Assembly (NCBI GenBank): GCA_903933915.1
Contig: CAIZLW010000210.1
Coordinates: 1 to 43,985, forward strand
Reading direction: 5' to 3'
DNA: 43,985 nt
Origin: an uncultured beta proteobacterium
Lineage (GTDB): Bacteria > Pseudomonadota > Gammaproteobacteria > Burkholderiales > SG8-41
The notes beneath the pieces are model-generated. The model made no database searches, was not told where the DNA came from, and was given only the letters and a program-made list of their open reading frames with translations. Positions 1 through 7,442 of the stretch are shown here, piece after piece. Within the stretch, counting starts at the first letter, position 1. The number at the start of each line of letters is the position of its first letter. The position numbers were made by a program, and so were the translations under genes.

Positions 1-37
1 GAAAGTAGCCAAGAAAAAAGTAGCTAAGAAGAAGTAG
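1..37 (+). CDS. C-terminal end of a Lys/Ala-rich histone H1-like protein (partial)
   Basis: Only the last eleven codons are present, reading KVAKKKVAKKK followed by TAG at 35-37. Lysine-rich KVAKK repeats of this kind are typical of the C-terminal tails of bacterial histone H1-like or AlgP-like DNA-binding proteins, which bind DNA nonspecifically. The frame is supported by the strong hairpin terminator that starts five bases after the stop codon. The rest of the gene lies outside the window, so the family is an inference from composition alone. Confidence 0.55.
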   Translation, partial: KVAKKKVAKKK

Positions 38-41
38 TGTT

Positions 42-77
42 ATGCGGAAGCCGGGTAACCCCCGGCTTCCGCATTTT
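42..77 (+). terminator. Rho-independent terminator of the histone-like gene
   Basis: A perfect 14-bp stem (42-55 and 61-74) closes a five-base loop and runs into TTTT at 74-77. It lies directly downstream of the TAG at 35-37. Confidence 0.85.
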
Positions 78-143
78 CAGTTTCCGCTTCGTTTCAGTTT
101 CCGCTCCGTCAGTTTCCGCTTCGTAAAGTTTCCCCTCCGCAAT
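78..143. repeat. Degenerate tandem repeat, about four 15-17 bp units
   Basis: Four adjacent units built on CAGTTTCCGCTTCGT follow the terminator directly (78-94, 95-109, 110-126, 127-143). The first three are nearly identical and the last has diverged. A run of eight C follows at 145-152. The unit resembles the right arm and tail of the terminator (TTCCGCATTTTCAG), so it may have arisen by local duplication. No open frame is evident. Confidence 0.7.
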
Positions 144-350
144 ACCCCCCCCGCAGTTTCAGTACTCTCCATTGATCTGATTGTTTGAAGTCATGCGTCT
201 GCCTGTTGCCATCGCGGCATCATCAACAGACAGCCGGCGCCACAGCCATGCCGGCAGTCGCTAAAAATATCGTTTAAAAACAAATATTTATTAAATTGCT
301 CGGCGACAGGCCGCGGGTGCCATCACGCGCCGGCAGGAAGGCGATCACTC
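144..350. other. Non-coding gap between the histone-like gene and the anti-sigma gene
   Basis: Apart from the C8 run and the AT-rich dispersed motif at 263-292, I see no gene or clear signal here. The gap separates a rightward gene from the leftward end of the anti-sigma gene, so it is a convergent intergenic region. Confidence 0.5.
263..292 (+). repeat. AT-rich dispersed motif, site A
   Basis: The stretch TAAAAACAAATATTTATT at 275-292, preceded by AAAAATAT, matches the other six copies of the dispersed motif (consensus TCAATAAAAACAAATA, usually preceded by GAAAATA or similar and followed by nTTAT). Site A lacks the TCA of the core. It lies in the convergent gap before the anti-sigma gene. 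Confidence 0.55.
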
Positions 351-1106
351 TCAGGGATTGAGCTGCTGATAAACCGCGTCGGCCACGCGCAACAATTCAT
401 TGCGATCGGTCTCGCCGGACAAGGCGTAACCCAGTCGGCCATCCAGCCAATAGAACACGCCGACGCCGTTCTCCTGCGCAAAACGAAATGCAGTCGGCGC
501 GCGCACATCATTGCTGACACGCACATACAAGGTCAGTCGCTGGCCCTTGGCATCCTGATACATGAACTGCGCAGCGGGCCCGCGTTCACCGGGCAGCAAG
601 CGGCCGCCGACCAGCGCATAACCTTGCGGCGCGAGATGCGGAATTTTCAGGCTGGCACCCAACCGCTTCGACAGCCAGCGCACCAGGTGTTCTTCCTGGT
701 CGGCACCCACTTCGACCGGATGCCGAACCTCCGGGCTGTAAACGGCATGAGCCATCGCCGCAACCCTGGCGATCTGGGTGGTCTGTGCGCGCGAACCCGT
801 CACCCGGTCATGCAGATGCCAGCCCGCGGTTCCACTGGCCAGCATCAACAATGCAGCCGCCGCATACGGATACCAGGACCGGCGCCATACCGCGCCGCCC
901 ACACGCAGGCGCTGCGGCAGCGCTTCCACCAGCAAATCATCATAGGCGGTGTGCAACTGGCTGTTTTGTACGCGGTAAGCGCTGACCCGCAGCGCGGCAT
1001 CTGCGTTCTGCCCGAGATATTCAGCGACTTTGCCGGCCCGGGCCGACGGCAATGCGCCGTCAACATAGGCATGCAGTTCCGCTTCGGTGACCGGAGCCGC
1101 GTTCAT
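351..1106 (-). CDS. Membrane-bound anti-sigma factor
   Basis: A 251-residue protein that should hold the neighbouring ECF sigma factor inactive at the inner membrane. The N-terminal 60 residues (LHAYVDGAL and following) match the cytoplasmic anti-sigma fold seen in putative transmembrane anti-sigma factors. The HxxxCxxC zinc motif of ZAS-type proteins is absent. A single hydrophobic segment follows WYPYAAAALLMLASG (about residues 78-95), leaving a C-terminal domain of about 150 residues outside the cytoplasm. Its ATG overlaps the sigma stop codon by four bases, which is the usual translationally coupled arrangement. The inducing signal cannot be read from the sequence. Confidence 0.8.
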   Translation of the reverse strand: MNAAPVTEAELHAYVDGALPSARAGKVAEYLGQNADAALRVSAYRVQNSQLHTAYDDLLVEALPQRLRVGGAVWRRSWYPYAAAALLMLASGTAGWHLHDRVTGSRAQTTQIARVAAMAHAVYSPEVRHPVEVGADQEEHLVRWLSKRLGASLKIPHLAPQGYALVGGRLLPGERGPAAQFMYQDAKGQRLTLYVRVSNDVRAPTAFRFAQENGVGVFYWLDGRLGYALSGETDRNELLRVADAVYQQLNP

Positions 1107-1597
1107 TTGACCACCTTCAGCGAATGAGGCTCGGGTACGCCCTGCAGCAGGCGGCGCAGGCGCTCGCGCCCGCGCGACAGGCGCGACATGACGGTGCCGA
1201 TGGGCACTGCCAGCACCCGAGCCGCCTCGTCGTAAGTCATCTGCTCCAGTCCGATCAGCAACACCACGGCGCGCTGTTCTTCGGGCAAAGCCTGCAGTGC
1301 TACATCAAGATCGCGGATTTCCAGCCGGTCCGGGGCCTGCAGCGGATGCGCGTCGGCAAAGGCATCAGCAGCCACATCATCGATGGGCGCCAGCCGGTTG
1401 GCGGCGGCGCTGCGCACCTGATTGATGAAAATATTGTGCATGACGGTAAACAGCCAGGCGCGCAGATCCGTACCCTCGCGCCATAACGATTGTTTGAGCA
1501 AAGCACGCTCCAGCGCGTCCTGCACCAGGTCATCGGCTGCGCTGGCGTCACCGGTGAGCGCCCGCGCGTAGCGGCGCAGACGGGGGATGTACTGCAT
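1103..1597 (-). CDS. ECF-type RNA polymerase sigma factor (sigma-70 family)
   Basis: Region 2 is visible as DLVQDALERALL through LRAWLFTVMHNIFINQVR. Region 4 is visible as LDVALQALPEEQRAVVLL and the helix-turn-helix MTYDEAARVLAVPIGTVMSRL. There is no region 3, as expected for an ECF factor that directs polymerase to a small regulon. I chose the ATG at 1597 (about 164 residues), the usual length. A longer frame would begin at a TTG at 1666, but a candidate ECF promoter at 1650-1675 would place that TTG upstream of transcription. Neither start has a good Shine-Dalgarno sequence. The gene is cotranscribed with the anti-sigma gene. Confidence 0.85.
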   Translation of the reverse strand: MQYIPRLRRYARALTGDASAADDLVQDALERALLKQSLWREGTDLRAWLFTVMHNIFINQVRSAAANRLAPIDDVAADAFADAHPLQAPDRLEIRDLDVALQALPEEQRAVVLLIGLEQMTYDEAARVLAVPIGTVMSRLSRGRERLRRLLQGVPEPHSLKVVK

Positions 1598-1649
1598 GGT
1601 CCGGGTGGCGAACGATTCGACAGGTTGATCCAACGGATCCTGACTCCTG

Positions 1650-1675
1650 AACGTAAGGCGGAACAAGTTTATTCC
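1650..1675 (-). promoter_or_regulatory. Candidate ECF-sigma autoregulatory promoter
   Basis: On the minus strand GGAATA (1675-1670) and CGTT (1653-1650) are separated by 16 bases, close to the GGAAC-N16-CGTT layout of many ECF promoters. It lies about 50 bp upstream of the chosen ATG. The -35 match is imperfect, so this is a suggestion. Confidence 0.4.
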
Positions 1676-1760
1676 GCACGACCTGGGTGCATTCTACCTA
1701 CGCATCCGGAATGGCCTGAAACAGCGGATTCCAGCCAGGCAAAAAGCCCCGGACATGCGG

Positions 1761-3197
1761 TCAGACCAGAAAAATCGTGGCCAGGCCAAGAAAAATGAAA
1801 AACCCGCCACTGTCGGTAATGGCCGTAATCATGACGCTTGCGCCGATCGCCGGATCACGGTCGAATTTTTCCATCACCAGCGGAATAACCACGCCCATGA
1901 TTGCCGCAAGGAGCAGATTCAGTGCCATGGCGCCGGTCATCACCAACCCGAGCTGCCAGCTGTGATAAATCAGGAAGGCAAACAGACCGACGATGCTTCC
2001 CCAAATCAGCCCGTTCAAAGCCGAAACGCTGATCTCCTTGAAAAAGAGTTTGCGGGCGTTGTCGCGCGTAATCTGGCCCAGCGCCAGGGCACGGACGATC
2101 ATCGTCGTCGTCTGATTGCCGGAATTGCCGCCGATGCCCGCAATAATAGGCATCAACGCCGCCAGCGCCACCAGTTGCGAGATCGAGTGTTCAAATATGC
2201 CAATCACGCGTGAAGCAATGAATGCCGTCACCAGATTGACGGCCAGCCACGCCCAGCGATTCCGCACGCTTTTCCAGACCGACGCAAACAGATCCTCGTC
2301 TTCGCTCAGACCACCGGCCGCCAGCGTCTCGGTGTCTTTCGATTCGCGGATGTAGTCCACCACCGCATTGACGGTCATGCGGCCGACGAGGCAACCTTCG
2401 CCATCAATCACCGGTGCCGAAACCAGGTCATAGCGCTCAAACGCACTGGCGGCCTCATGCGCATCCTGTTCCGGCATGAAGCTGGTGTAGTCGCGGGTCA
2501 TCACATCGGCCACCAGCGTGTCGGGATCGCTGACCAGCAGCCGGTTCACCGGCAACAGGCCCTGCAGGCGCTCCTCCCGGTTAACGACAAACAGCTGGTC
2601 GGTATGGTCAGGCAACTGGTCGAGACGGCGCAGGTACCGCAGCACCACTTCCAGCGTCACATCTTCGCGGATCTCGATCATTTCGAAATCCATCAGCGCA
2701 CCGACAGCCTCCTCGGGATACGACATCGCCGCGCGCAGCTGTTCCCGGTCTTCGGTCGACAGTGCTTTGAACACATCGCGAATGACCTCGCGCGGCAGAT
2801 CGGGGGCAAGGTCGGCGATTTCGTCGGTATCGAGCTGGCCGGTGGCGGCCACCAGCTCGTCCTCGTCCATGTGCGCAATGAGCGTTTCACGGACGGCATC
2901 CGAAGTCTCCAGCAGGATCTCGCCATCGCGTTCCGCTTTGACCAGATCCCAGACCACCAGGCGCTGCTCCAGCGGCAGCGCATCGAGGATGTAGGCAATG
3001 TCCGCCGGATGCATCCGGTCCAGCAATTGCTGCAATTCAGTCAGATGCTGGCGATGCACCAACGTCTCGACCAGTTCGTGACGCGGACTATCCTGACGGC
3101 GCACCAGATTCTCCACCAACTCGTGCCGGTGCAGCAGCTCGATCACCTGCTCGAGCTGCTTTTCTACTCCGGGACGGATTTCCTGACGGTCGGCCAT
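1761..3197 (-). CDS. mgtE: MgtE-type magnesium transporter
   Basis: A 478-residue inner-membrane protein of the MgtE family, which conducts Mg2+ and is gated by Mg2+ binding to its cytoplasmic domains. The helical N domain covers about 50-165, the CBS pair about 175-285 and the membrane part 315-478. The family signature PIIAGIGGNSGNQ (350-362) and the C-terminal ITDSGGFF motif are intact. The N-terminus carries a near-duplicate, HELVENLVRRQ (25-35) and HELVETLVHRQ (40-50), which looks like a short internal duplication. The ATG at 3197 has GGGA upstream. An in-frame ATG at 3242 lacks a ribosome site and is less likely. Confidence 0.93.
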   Translation of the reverse strand: MADRQEIRPGVEKQLEQVIELLHRHELVENLVRRQDSPRHELVETLVHRQHLTELQQLLDRMHPADIAYILDALPLEQRLVVWDLVKAERDGEILLETSDAVRETLIAHMDEDELVAATGQLDTDEIADLAPDLPREVIRDVFKALSTEDREQLRAAMSYPEEAVGALMDFEMIEIREDVTLEVVLRYLRRLDQLPDHTDQLFVVNREERLQGLLPVNRLLVSDPDTLVADVMTRDYTSFMPEQDAHEAASAFERYDLVSAPVIDGEGCLVGRMTVNAVVDYIRESKDTETLAAGGLSEDEDLFASVWKSVRNRWAWLAVNLVTAFIASRVIGIFEHSISQLVALAALMPIIAGIGGNSGNQTTTMIVRALALGQITRDNARKLFFKEISVSALNGLIWGSIVGLFAFLIYHSWQLGLVMTGAMALNLLLAAIMGVVIPLVMEKFDRDPAIGASVMITAITDSGGFFIFLGLATIFLV

Positions 3198-3386
3198 GAA
3201 TAATCCCAGCTGTGGATTGGAGGAATGAATCTGCGGCCACATTCTAGGTAGAACATGCGGCAGTGTCCAAGCATTCGTTGACGGAATTGCGCCGGAGTGT
3301 CACGACGAACGATCAGGACGCAGACAGGCGGCGGGGAACAAGGTATCTTTGGCCTGCTTCAAATCCCCGGTCAGTCCAGCCACATC

Positions 3387-5834
3387 ATGTCCGCATCCCT
3401 CAACAACAAGCTGCGCACCGCCCGCACCCTGCTGCAGAACGGCGACATGCCGGGTGCGCGCGCAATCTGCATGGAAATTCTCGACAAGGCGCCGCGCAAT
3501 CCCGAAGCGCTGGCCCTGCGCGGCATCGTCAGCCTGATGGGCGGCGCGCCGGTCGAGGCTGCACGCGATCTGCAACAGGCGCTCGCGGCGATGCCGCGCG
3601 ACGGCATGACGCTCGAATACCTCGGCCTCGCGCTGCTCAACCTCGGCGAGTTCGCCGAAGCCGAGCAGATTTTGCGCCGGGCCGCGGCATTGCCCGGCGC
3701 GCCGTTTTCGGTGGCGCTGCGGCTGGGCCTCGCGCTGCTGCGTCAGGGGCAGGTCGCGGCAGCACTGGCGCCGCTGCGCCAGGCGCTGGAGCAGGCCCCC
3801 GGTCATGCCGATTGCCTGCTCGCGCTGGGCCAGGCGCTGGTTGCCAGCGGCGACAGCGCCGGCGCCATGGCGCATTTCAATCTCGCGCTGCGCGCAGCGC
3901 CCGGTCATCCTGATGCGCTGTTCAACCTCGGCGTACTGGCCCTCGCCGGCAGCGATTTTCCCGTTGCGCGCAAACACTTCGAAGCCGCGCTCGCCAGTCA
4001 TCCGGCGCACGCCGATGCCATGGTCAATCTCGCCATCGTCTGCGAACAGCTGCAGCAACCGGCCGAAGCCGCGCAGTTGCTGGAGCGGGCACTGATGGTC
4101 GTGCCGGGCCACCCGCATGCGCATGCCAATCTCGGCAAGCTGCGCTTGCAGGCCGCCCGCCACAACGAGGCGCGGCAGCATTTTGAAACTGCGCTGACAG
4201 CCGTATCGGCATTGCCCGCAGCACTCGAAGGCCTGGGCGCGGTCGCACGAGCCCAGGGTCGCTATGGGGAAGCCGTGCGCCGGCTGCAGGAACTGACCCG
4301 CGTCGAACCGGCATCGCCCACGGCCTGGGCCGCATTGGCCGACAGCCTGCTGCAGACCGGCGATCTCGACGCGGCCGCCAGCGCGGCAGACCGGGCTGGC
4401 GTACTGGATCCGGCGCTGGTCTGGGCATGGAGCCTGCGCGCCCAGTTGCGCGTGGTGCGCGGCGAACTGGTTGCGGCCATCGACATCCTCGACGCCGGCT
4501 TCCGCCAAACCGACAACACGGTGCTGCTCGGCATGCTCACCCAGCACAGCCGCCGTATTTGCGACTGGACACGCTGGGCAGTCGCCTGGCAAACGCTCAA
4601 GCCGCGCATCCTGCACGGTGAAGACGCCGGCACGCCCTTCGCATTGCTCTGTGAAGATCTGACCGCCGAAGAACTATGCGCTTACACCCGGGCGTGGGCC
4701 GCGCGGCGTTTCGCCGGCATCCGTGCGGATACACCGGCGCCCCGGAACCATGGTCAGCGGGTGCGCATCGGCTACCTGTCGTCCGACTTCCAGGAACACC
4801 CAGCGGCTTATCTGATTACGGAACTGCTGGAACTGCATGACCGCGCACAGTTCGAGGTGTACGCCTACTCATACGGACCGCGCGACGACGGCGCGATGCG
4901 GCAACGGATCATCGGTGCAGTGGACCATTTCGTCGACATCGCCTGGGAACCGGATGATCTCGCCGTCGAACGCATCCGCAGCGACGGCATCGACATCCTG
5001 GTCGACCTCAAGGGTTATACCGTCGGCGACCGGCTGGGCATCATGGCGCGGCGCGCAAGTCCGGTGCAGGTCACCTGGCTGGGATATCCGGGCACGACCG
5101 GCACGACATTCATCGATTACCTGATCGCCGATCCGTACATCATCCAGCCGGGCGAAGAACACAGCTGCTCGGAGCAGGTGCTGCGCCTGCCGCAGTGTTA
5201 TCAACCCATCGACCGCAAACGAACCGTCGCCGAGCCGCTGGCGCGATCCGCCTACGGGTTGCCCGAATCAGGATTGGTGTTTTGCTGTTTCAACCAGACC
5301 TTCAAGATCACGCCCGACCTGTTTGCCGCATGGATGCGCATCCTGCAGGCCGTCCCCGACAGTGTGCTGTGGCTGGTGGATGACAACCGCTGGGCCACGA
5401 CAAACCTGCGCGCGGCGGCGGCAGCGGCAGGCGTCGCAGCGGAGCGATTGGTCTTCGCGCCGCGGCTGCCGTTGGCGCAACACCTCGCACGCTACAAGGT
5501 CGCAGACCTCGCACTCGATACCTTCCCTTATACCTCGCACACCACGGCCAGCGATGCGCTGTGGTGCGGCTGCCCGCTGGTGGCGTTGCGCGGCGAAACC
5601 TTTGCCGCCCGGGTCTCCGGCAGCATACTCACTGCCGCACAGTTGCCGGCGTTGATCGCACAGTCGCTGGCCGATTATGAAGCGAAGGTATTGAAACTCG
5701 CCGCCAACCGCGAGTTGCTGCAGGATGTCGCGCGCCGCGTACGCGCGGTGCGTGAAACCGCGCCGTTGTTCGACACCCCGGCGTTCACGCGGGATCTCGA
5801 GGCGCTGTATCTGCAAATGCTGACGCGGGTATAA
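3387..5834 (+). CDS. TPR protein with GT41 (SPINDLY/OGT-like) O-linked GlcNAc transferase domain
   Basis: About 815 residues. The first 480 or so are tandem tetratricopeptide repeats. The rest is a GT41 catalytic region, the family of O-GlcNAc transferase, which transfers a sugar from a nucleotide sugar to Ser/Thr of proteins. Visible landmarks are SSDFQEHPAAYL with the conserved His-Pro, WLGYPGTTG, CCFNQTFKITPD with the Lys matching the catalytic Lys of human OGT, and LDTFPYTSHTTASDALW. I chose the ATG at 3387 rather than an upstream in-frame codon at 3297, because the protein there begins with a recognisable TPR helix. The donor sugar and target are unknown. Three more TPR-glycosyltransferase genes lie within 9 kb. 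Confidence 0.88.
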   Translation: MSASLNNKLRTARTLLQNGDMPGARAICMEILDKAPRNPEALALRGIVSLMGGAPVEAARDLQQALAAMPRDGMTLEYLGLALLNLGEFAEAEQILRRAAALPGAPFSVALRLGLALLRQGQVAAALAPLRQALEQAPGHADCLLALGQALVASGDSAGAMAHFNLALRAAPGHPDALFNLGVLALAGSDFPVARKHFEAALASHPAHADAMVNLAIVCEQLQQPAEAAQLLERALMVVPGHPHAHANLGKLRLQAARHNEARQHFETALTAVSALPAALEGLGAVARAQGRYGEAVRRLQELTRVEPASPTAWAALADSLLQTGDLDAAASAADRAGVLDPALVWAWSLRAQLRVVRGELVAAIDILDAGFRQTDNTVLLGMLTQHSRRICDWTRWAVAWQTLKPRILHGEDAGTPFALLCEDLTAEELCAYTRAWAARRFAGIRADTPAPRNHGQRVRIGYLSSDFQEHPAAYLITELLELHDRAQFEVYAYSYGPRDDGAMRQRIIGAVDHFVDIAWEPDDLAVERIRSDGIDILVDLKGYTVGDRLGIMARRASPVQVTWLGYPGTTGTTFIDYLIADPYIIQPGEEHSCSEQVLRLPQCYQPIDRKRTVAEPLARSAYGLPESGLVFCCFNQTFKITPDLFAAWMRILQAVPDSVLWLVDDNRWATTNLRAAAAAAGVAAERLVFAPRLPLAQHLARYKVADLALDTFPYTSHTTASDALWCGCPLVALRGETFAARVSGSILTAAQLPALIAQSLADYEAKVLKLAANRELLQDVARRVRAVRETAPLFDTPAFTRDLEALYLQMLTRV

Positions 5835-5855
5835 CACCGCAGCATCAGGCATAAA

Positions 5856-5881
5856 AAAACGGGCGCCGAAGCGCCCGTTTT
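5856..5881. terminator. Bidirectional terminator between the GT41 gene and the porin gene
   Basis: A perfect 11-bp stem (5856-5866 and 5871-5881) with a CGAA tetraloop. It is flanked by A-rich sequence on the left and T-rich sequence on the right, so it can serve both converging genes. Confidence 0.85.
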
Positions 5882-5921
5882 GAGTTCCGCGTAACGCGGA
5901 GGTGATGCTTGAAACTTAGAC

Positions 5922-7127
5922 TTAGAAGCGGTGAGCGATGCTCATCGCAACAGCGTTCGACTTCGCGCCGGTGCCCGTGCCGGAGACGCCCATCAGGTCA
6001 TACGTACCGGAAATGTCGTTCTTCAGATTGACATAACCGATCGAGGCCGTGGTGCGCTTCGACAGGTCGTGCAGGTAACGGATCTGCCACAGCTTGGCGC
6101 CGTTATCCGCTACAGCGACAGTCGGGCGACCGCCCATCGCTGCACCCAGCGTGCCTTTGGAGCTGTCAGCCACGGTGTAACCGAAGTGCAGGTTGTGCGG
6201 TCCGGAGAGCTTCCATTCCGCGCCCAGCTGGTAGGCCTTGTTCTTGGCCGTTGCGCCAACGGCGGTGTCAGCTTCCATCGCGATGTAGGTGGCGCCCAGT
6301 TTCAGGCCGTTGCCCAGGGTGTAGGCAGCGCTGAGGTGGTAGCCCGACTCGTCACCGGTGAAGGTGGCGGCAGAACCGACCGTGCCCGCAACTGCTACAC
6401 CCGCCGTGTTAACCGTGCCGCCAGCAGCCGCTACGCGGTTGTTGTAGAAGTCCTTATGCAGTTCATAACCAATCGCCAGATCCAACGGGCCGGACTTGTA
6501 AGCACCGGCCAGCGACCAGACGCGCGGCTTGGCAGCAGCGTCGGACGTGGTGATGGACGAGCCGCTGTTGGTCGACGTGGTCGACGCCATGAACTGGAAG
6601 CCGCCGAAGTTCGGGCTGTCGAAGTTGATGGAATTGCGCTGACGGCGCTTGAACACGCCGGCGCTGCCGCCGTCGTCCACAGTCGTCGAGTTGCTCGCCA
6701 GCAGGTCGGCGGTGCCGTAGATACCGGTGTCGCGGCCGCCAACGTTGCCCATGGAGCGCTTGAACGGGGTATCCCAGTTGCCGATGAAGAAGTTACCGAA
6801 GTTGCCTTTGACGCCGACTGCGCTGTTGCGGGTGCAGAAGCCATCGCCGCTGACGCCGCGGAAGTCGGCGGTGGATTGGCAGTCGAACCAGGCGCTCATG
6901 CCGCCGCCCAGCTTCTCCTCACCTTTGAAACCGATGTTCGAGCCCGGGGCTTGCAGGATGTCGACGCCGGCCGGCTTCGCGCCAGCAGCGGTGGAGCCCG
7001 GACTGGTGAAGGCGTATTCCATGTAGATGGAGCCGTACATTTGCACGGAGCTGGTGCTCTGTGCCATCGCCACTGCGGGCGCGGCCAGCGCGCTGGCTAC
7101 GGCGACTGCCATTAGTTTCTTGTTCAT
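5922..7127 (-). CDS. Gram-negative outer-membrane porin
   Basis: About 401 residues. The signal peptide MNKKLMAVAVASALAAPAVAMAQ ends in an AMA/Q cleavage site, and the mature part begins with SSVQMYGSIYMEY, the usual first strand of betaproteobacterial trimeric porins (OmpC-like, Porin_4). The protein ends in MSIAHRF with the terminal Phe used for outer-membrane assembly. Repeated short aromatic-Gly strands such as FGGFQFMAST and GYHLSAAYTLGNGLKLGATY fit a beta-barrel. The ATG at 7127 is preceded by AGGAG nine bases upstream. It faces the GT41 gene across a shared terminator. Substrate preference cannot be inferred. Confidence 0.92.
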   Translation of the reverse strand: MNKKLMAVAVASALAAPAVAMAQSTSSVQMYGSIYMEYAFTSPGSTAAGAKPAGVDILQAPGSNIGFKGEEKLGGGMSAWFDCQSTADFRGVSGDGFCTRNSAVGVKGNFGNFFIGNWDTPFKRSMGNVGGRDTGIYGTADLLASNSTTVDDGGSAGVFKRRQRNSINFDSPNFGGFQFMASTTSTNSGSSITTSDAAAKPRVWSLAGAYKSGPLDLAIGYELHKDFYNNRVAAAGGTVNTAGVAVAGTVGSAATFTGDESGYHLSAAYTLGNGLKLGATYIAMEADTAVGATAKNKAYQLGAEWKLSGPHNLHFGYTVADSSKGTLGAAMGGRPTVAVADNGAKLWQIRYLHDLSKRTTASIGYVNLKNDISGTYDLMGVSGTGTGAKSNAVAMSIAHRF

Positions 7128-7236
7128 GCGTGTAAATCTCCTAGAGAGTTTATGTGGCTTGCCGCTGCGCCCGGTCTGAAAACTTTCAGCCTGACTTAGG
7201 CGACCTGCGCCTCCTCCGAGTAGCGAGGCTGTGTAG

Positions 7237-7265
7237 ATTATCGGGGGGCACAAGTCACAAAACAA
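7237..7265 (-). promoter_or_regulatory. Candidate sigma-70 promoter of the porin gene
   Basis: On the minus strand TTGTTT (7265-7260) and GATAAT (7242-7237) are 17 bases apart, placing transcription about 100 bases upstream of the porin ATG and giving a long leader. Confidence 0.55.
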
Positions 7266-7418
7266 AGTACTCCGCCTGAAAATAACTGTTTATCCTGATG
7301 GCTGTCTCTTATTTACAACATGGGGTGCATATCAAAATCATCTAGAAAAACAAGTGCTTGGCGCAGGTTTCTGGCTGGCTCAGGTATAATTTTCACCGAT
7401 GCAATGGCCAACTCTTTA
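7266..7418. other. Divergent intergenic region between porin and TPR-glycosyltransferase genes
   Basis: AT-rich for this window and without an open frame of interest. It contains TATAAT at 7390-7395 or just before it on the plus strand, a possible -10 for the rightward gene, without a convincing -35. Confidence 0.35.
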
Positions 7419-7442
7419 GAAAATACTCAATAAAAACAAATG
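7419..7442 (+). repeat. AT-rich dispersed motif, site B, abutting a start codon
   Basis: GAAAATAC followed by TCAATAAAAACAAATG (7427-7442). The ATG start codon of the following TPR-glycosyltransferase gene is the last ATG of the motif. No Shine-Dalgarno sequence is present. Confidence 0.7.

Noticed and set aside
3300..4616. A long open minus-strand frame inside the GT41 gene
   Set aside because: Antisense shadow of the TPR region; composition is Arg/Gln/Ala-rich without motifs.
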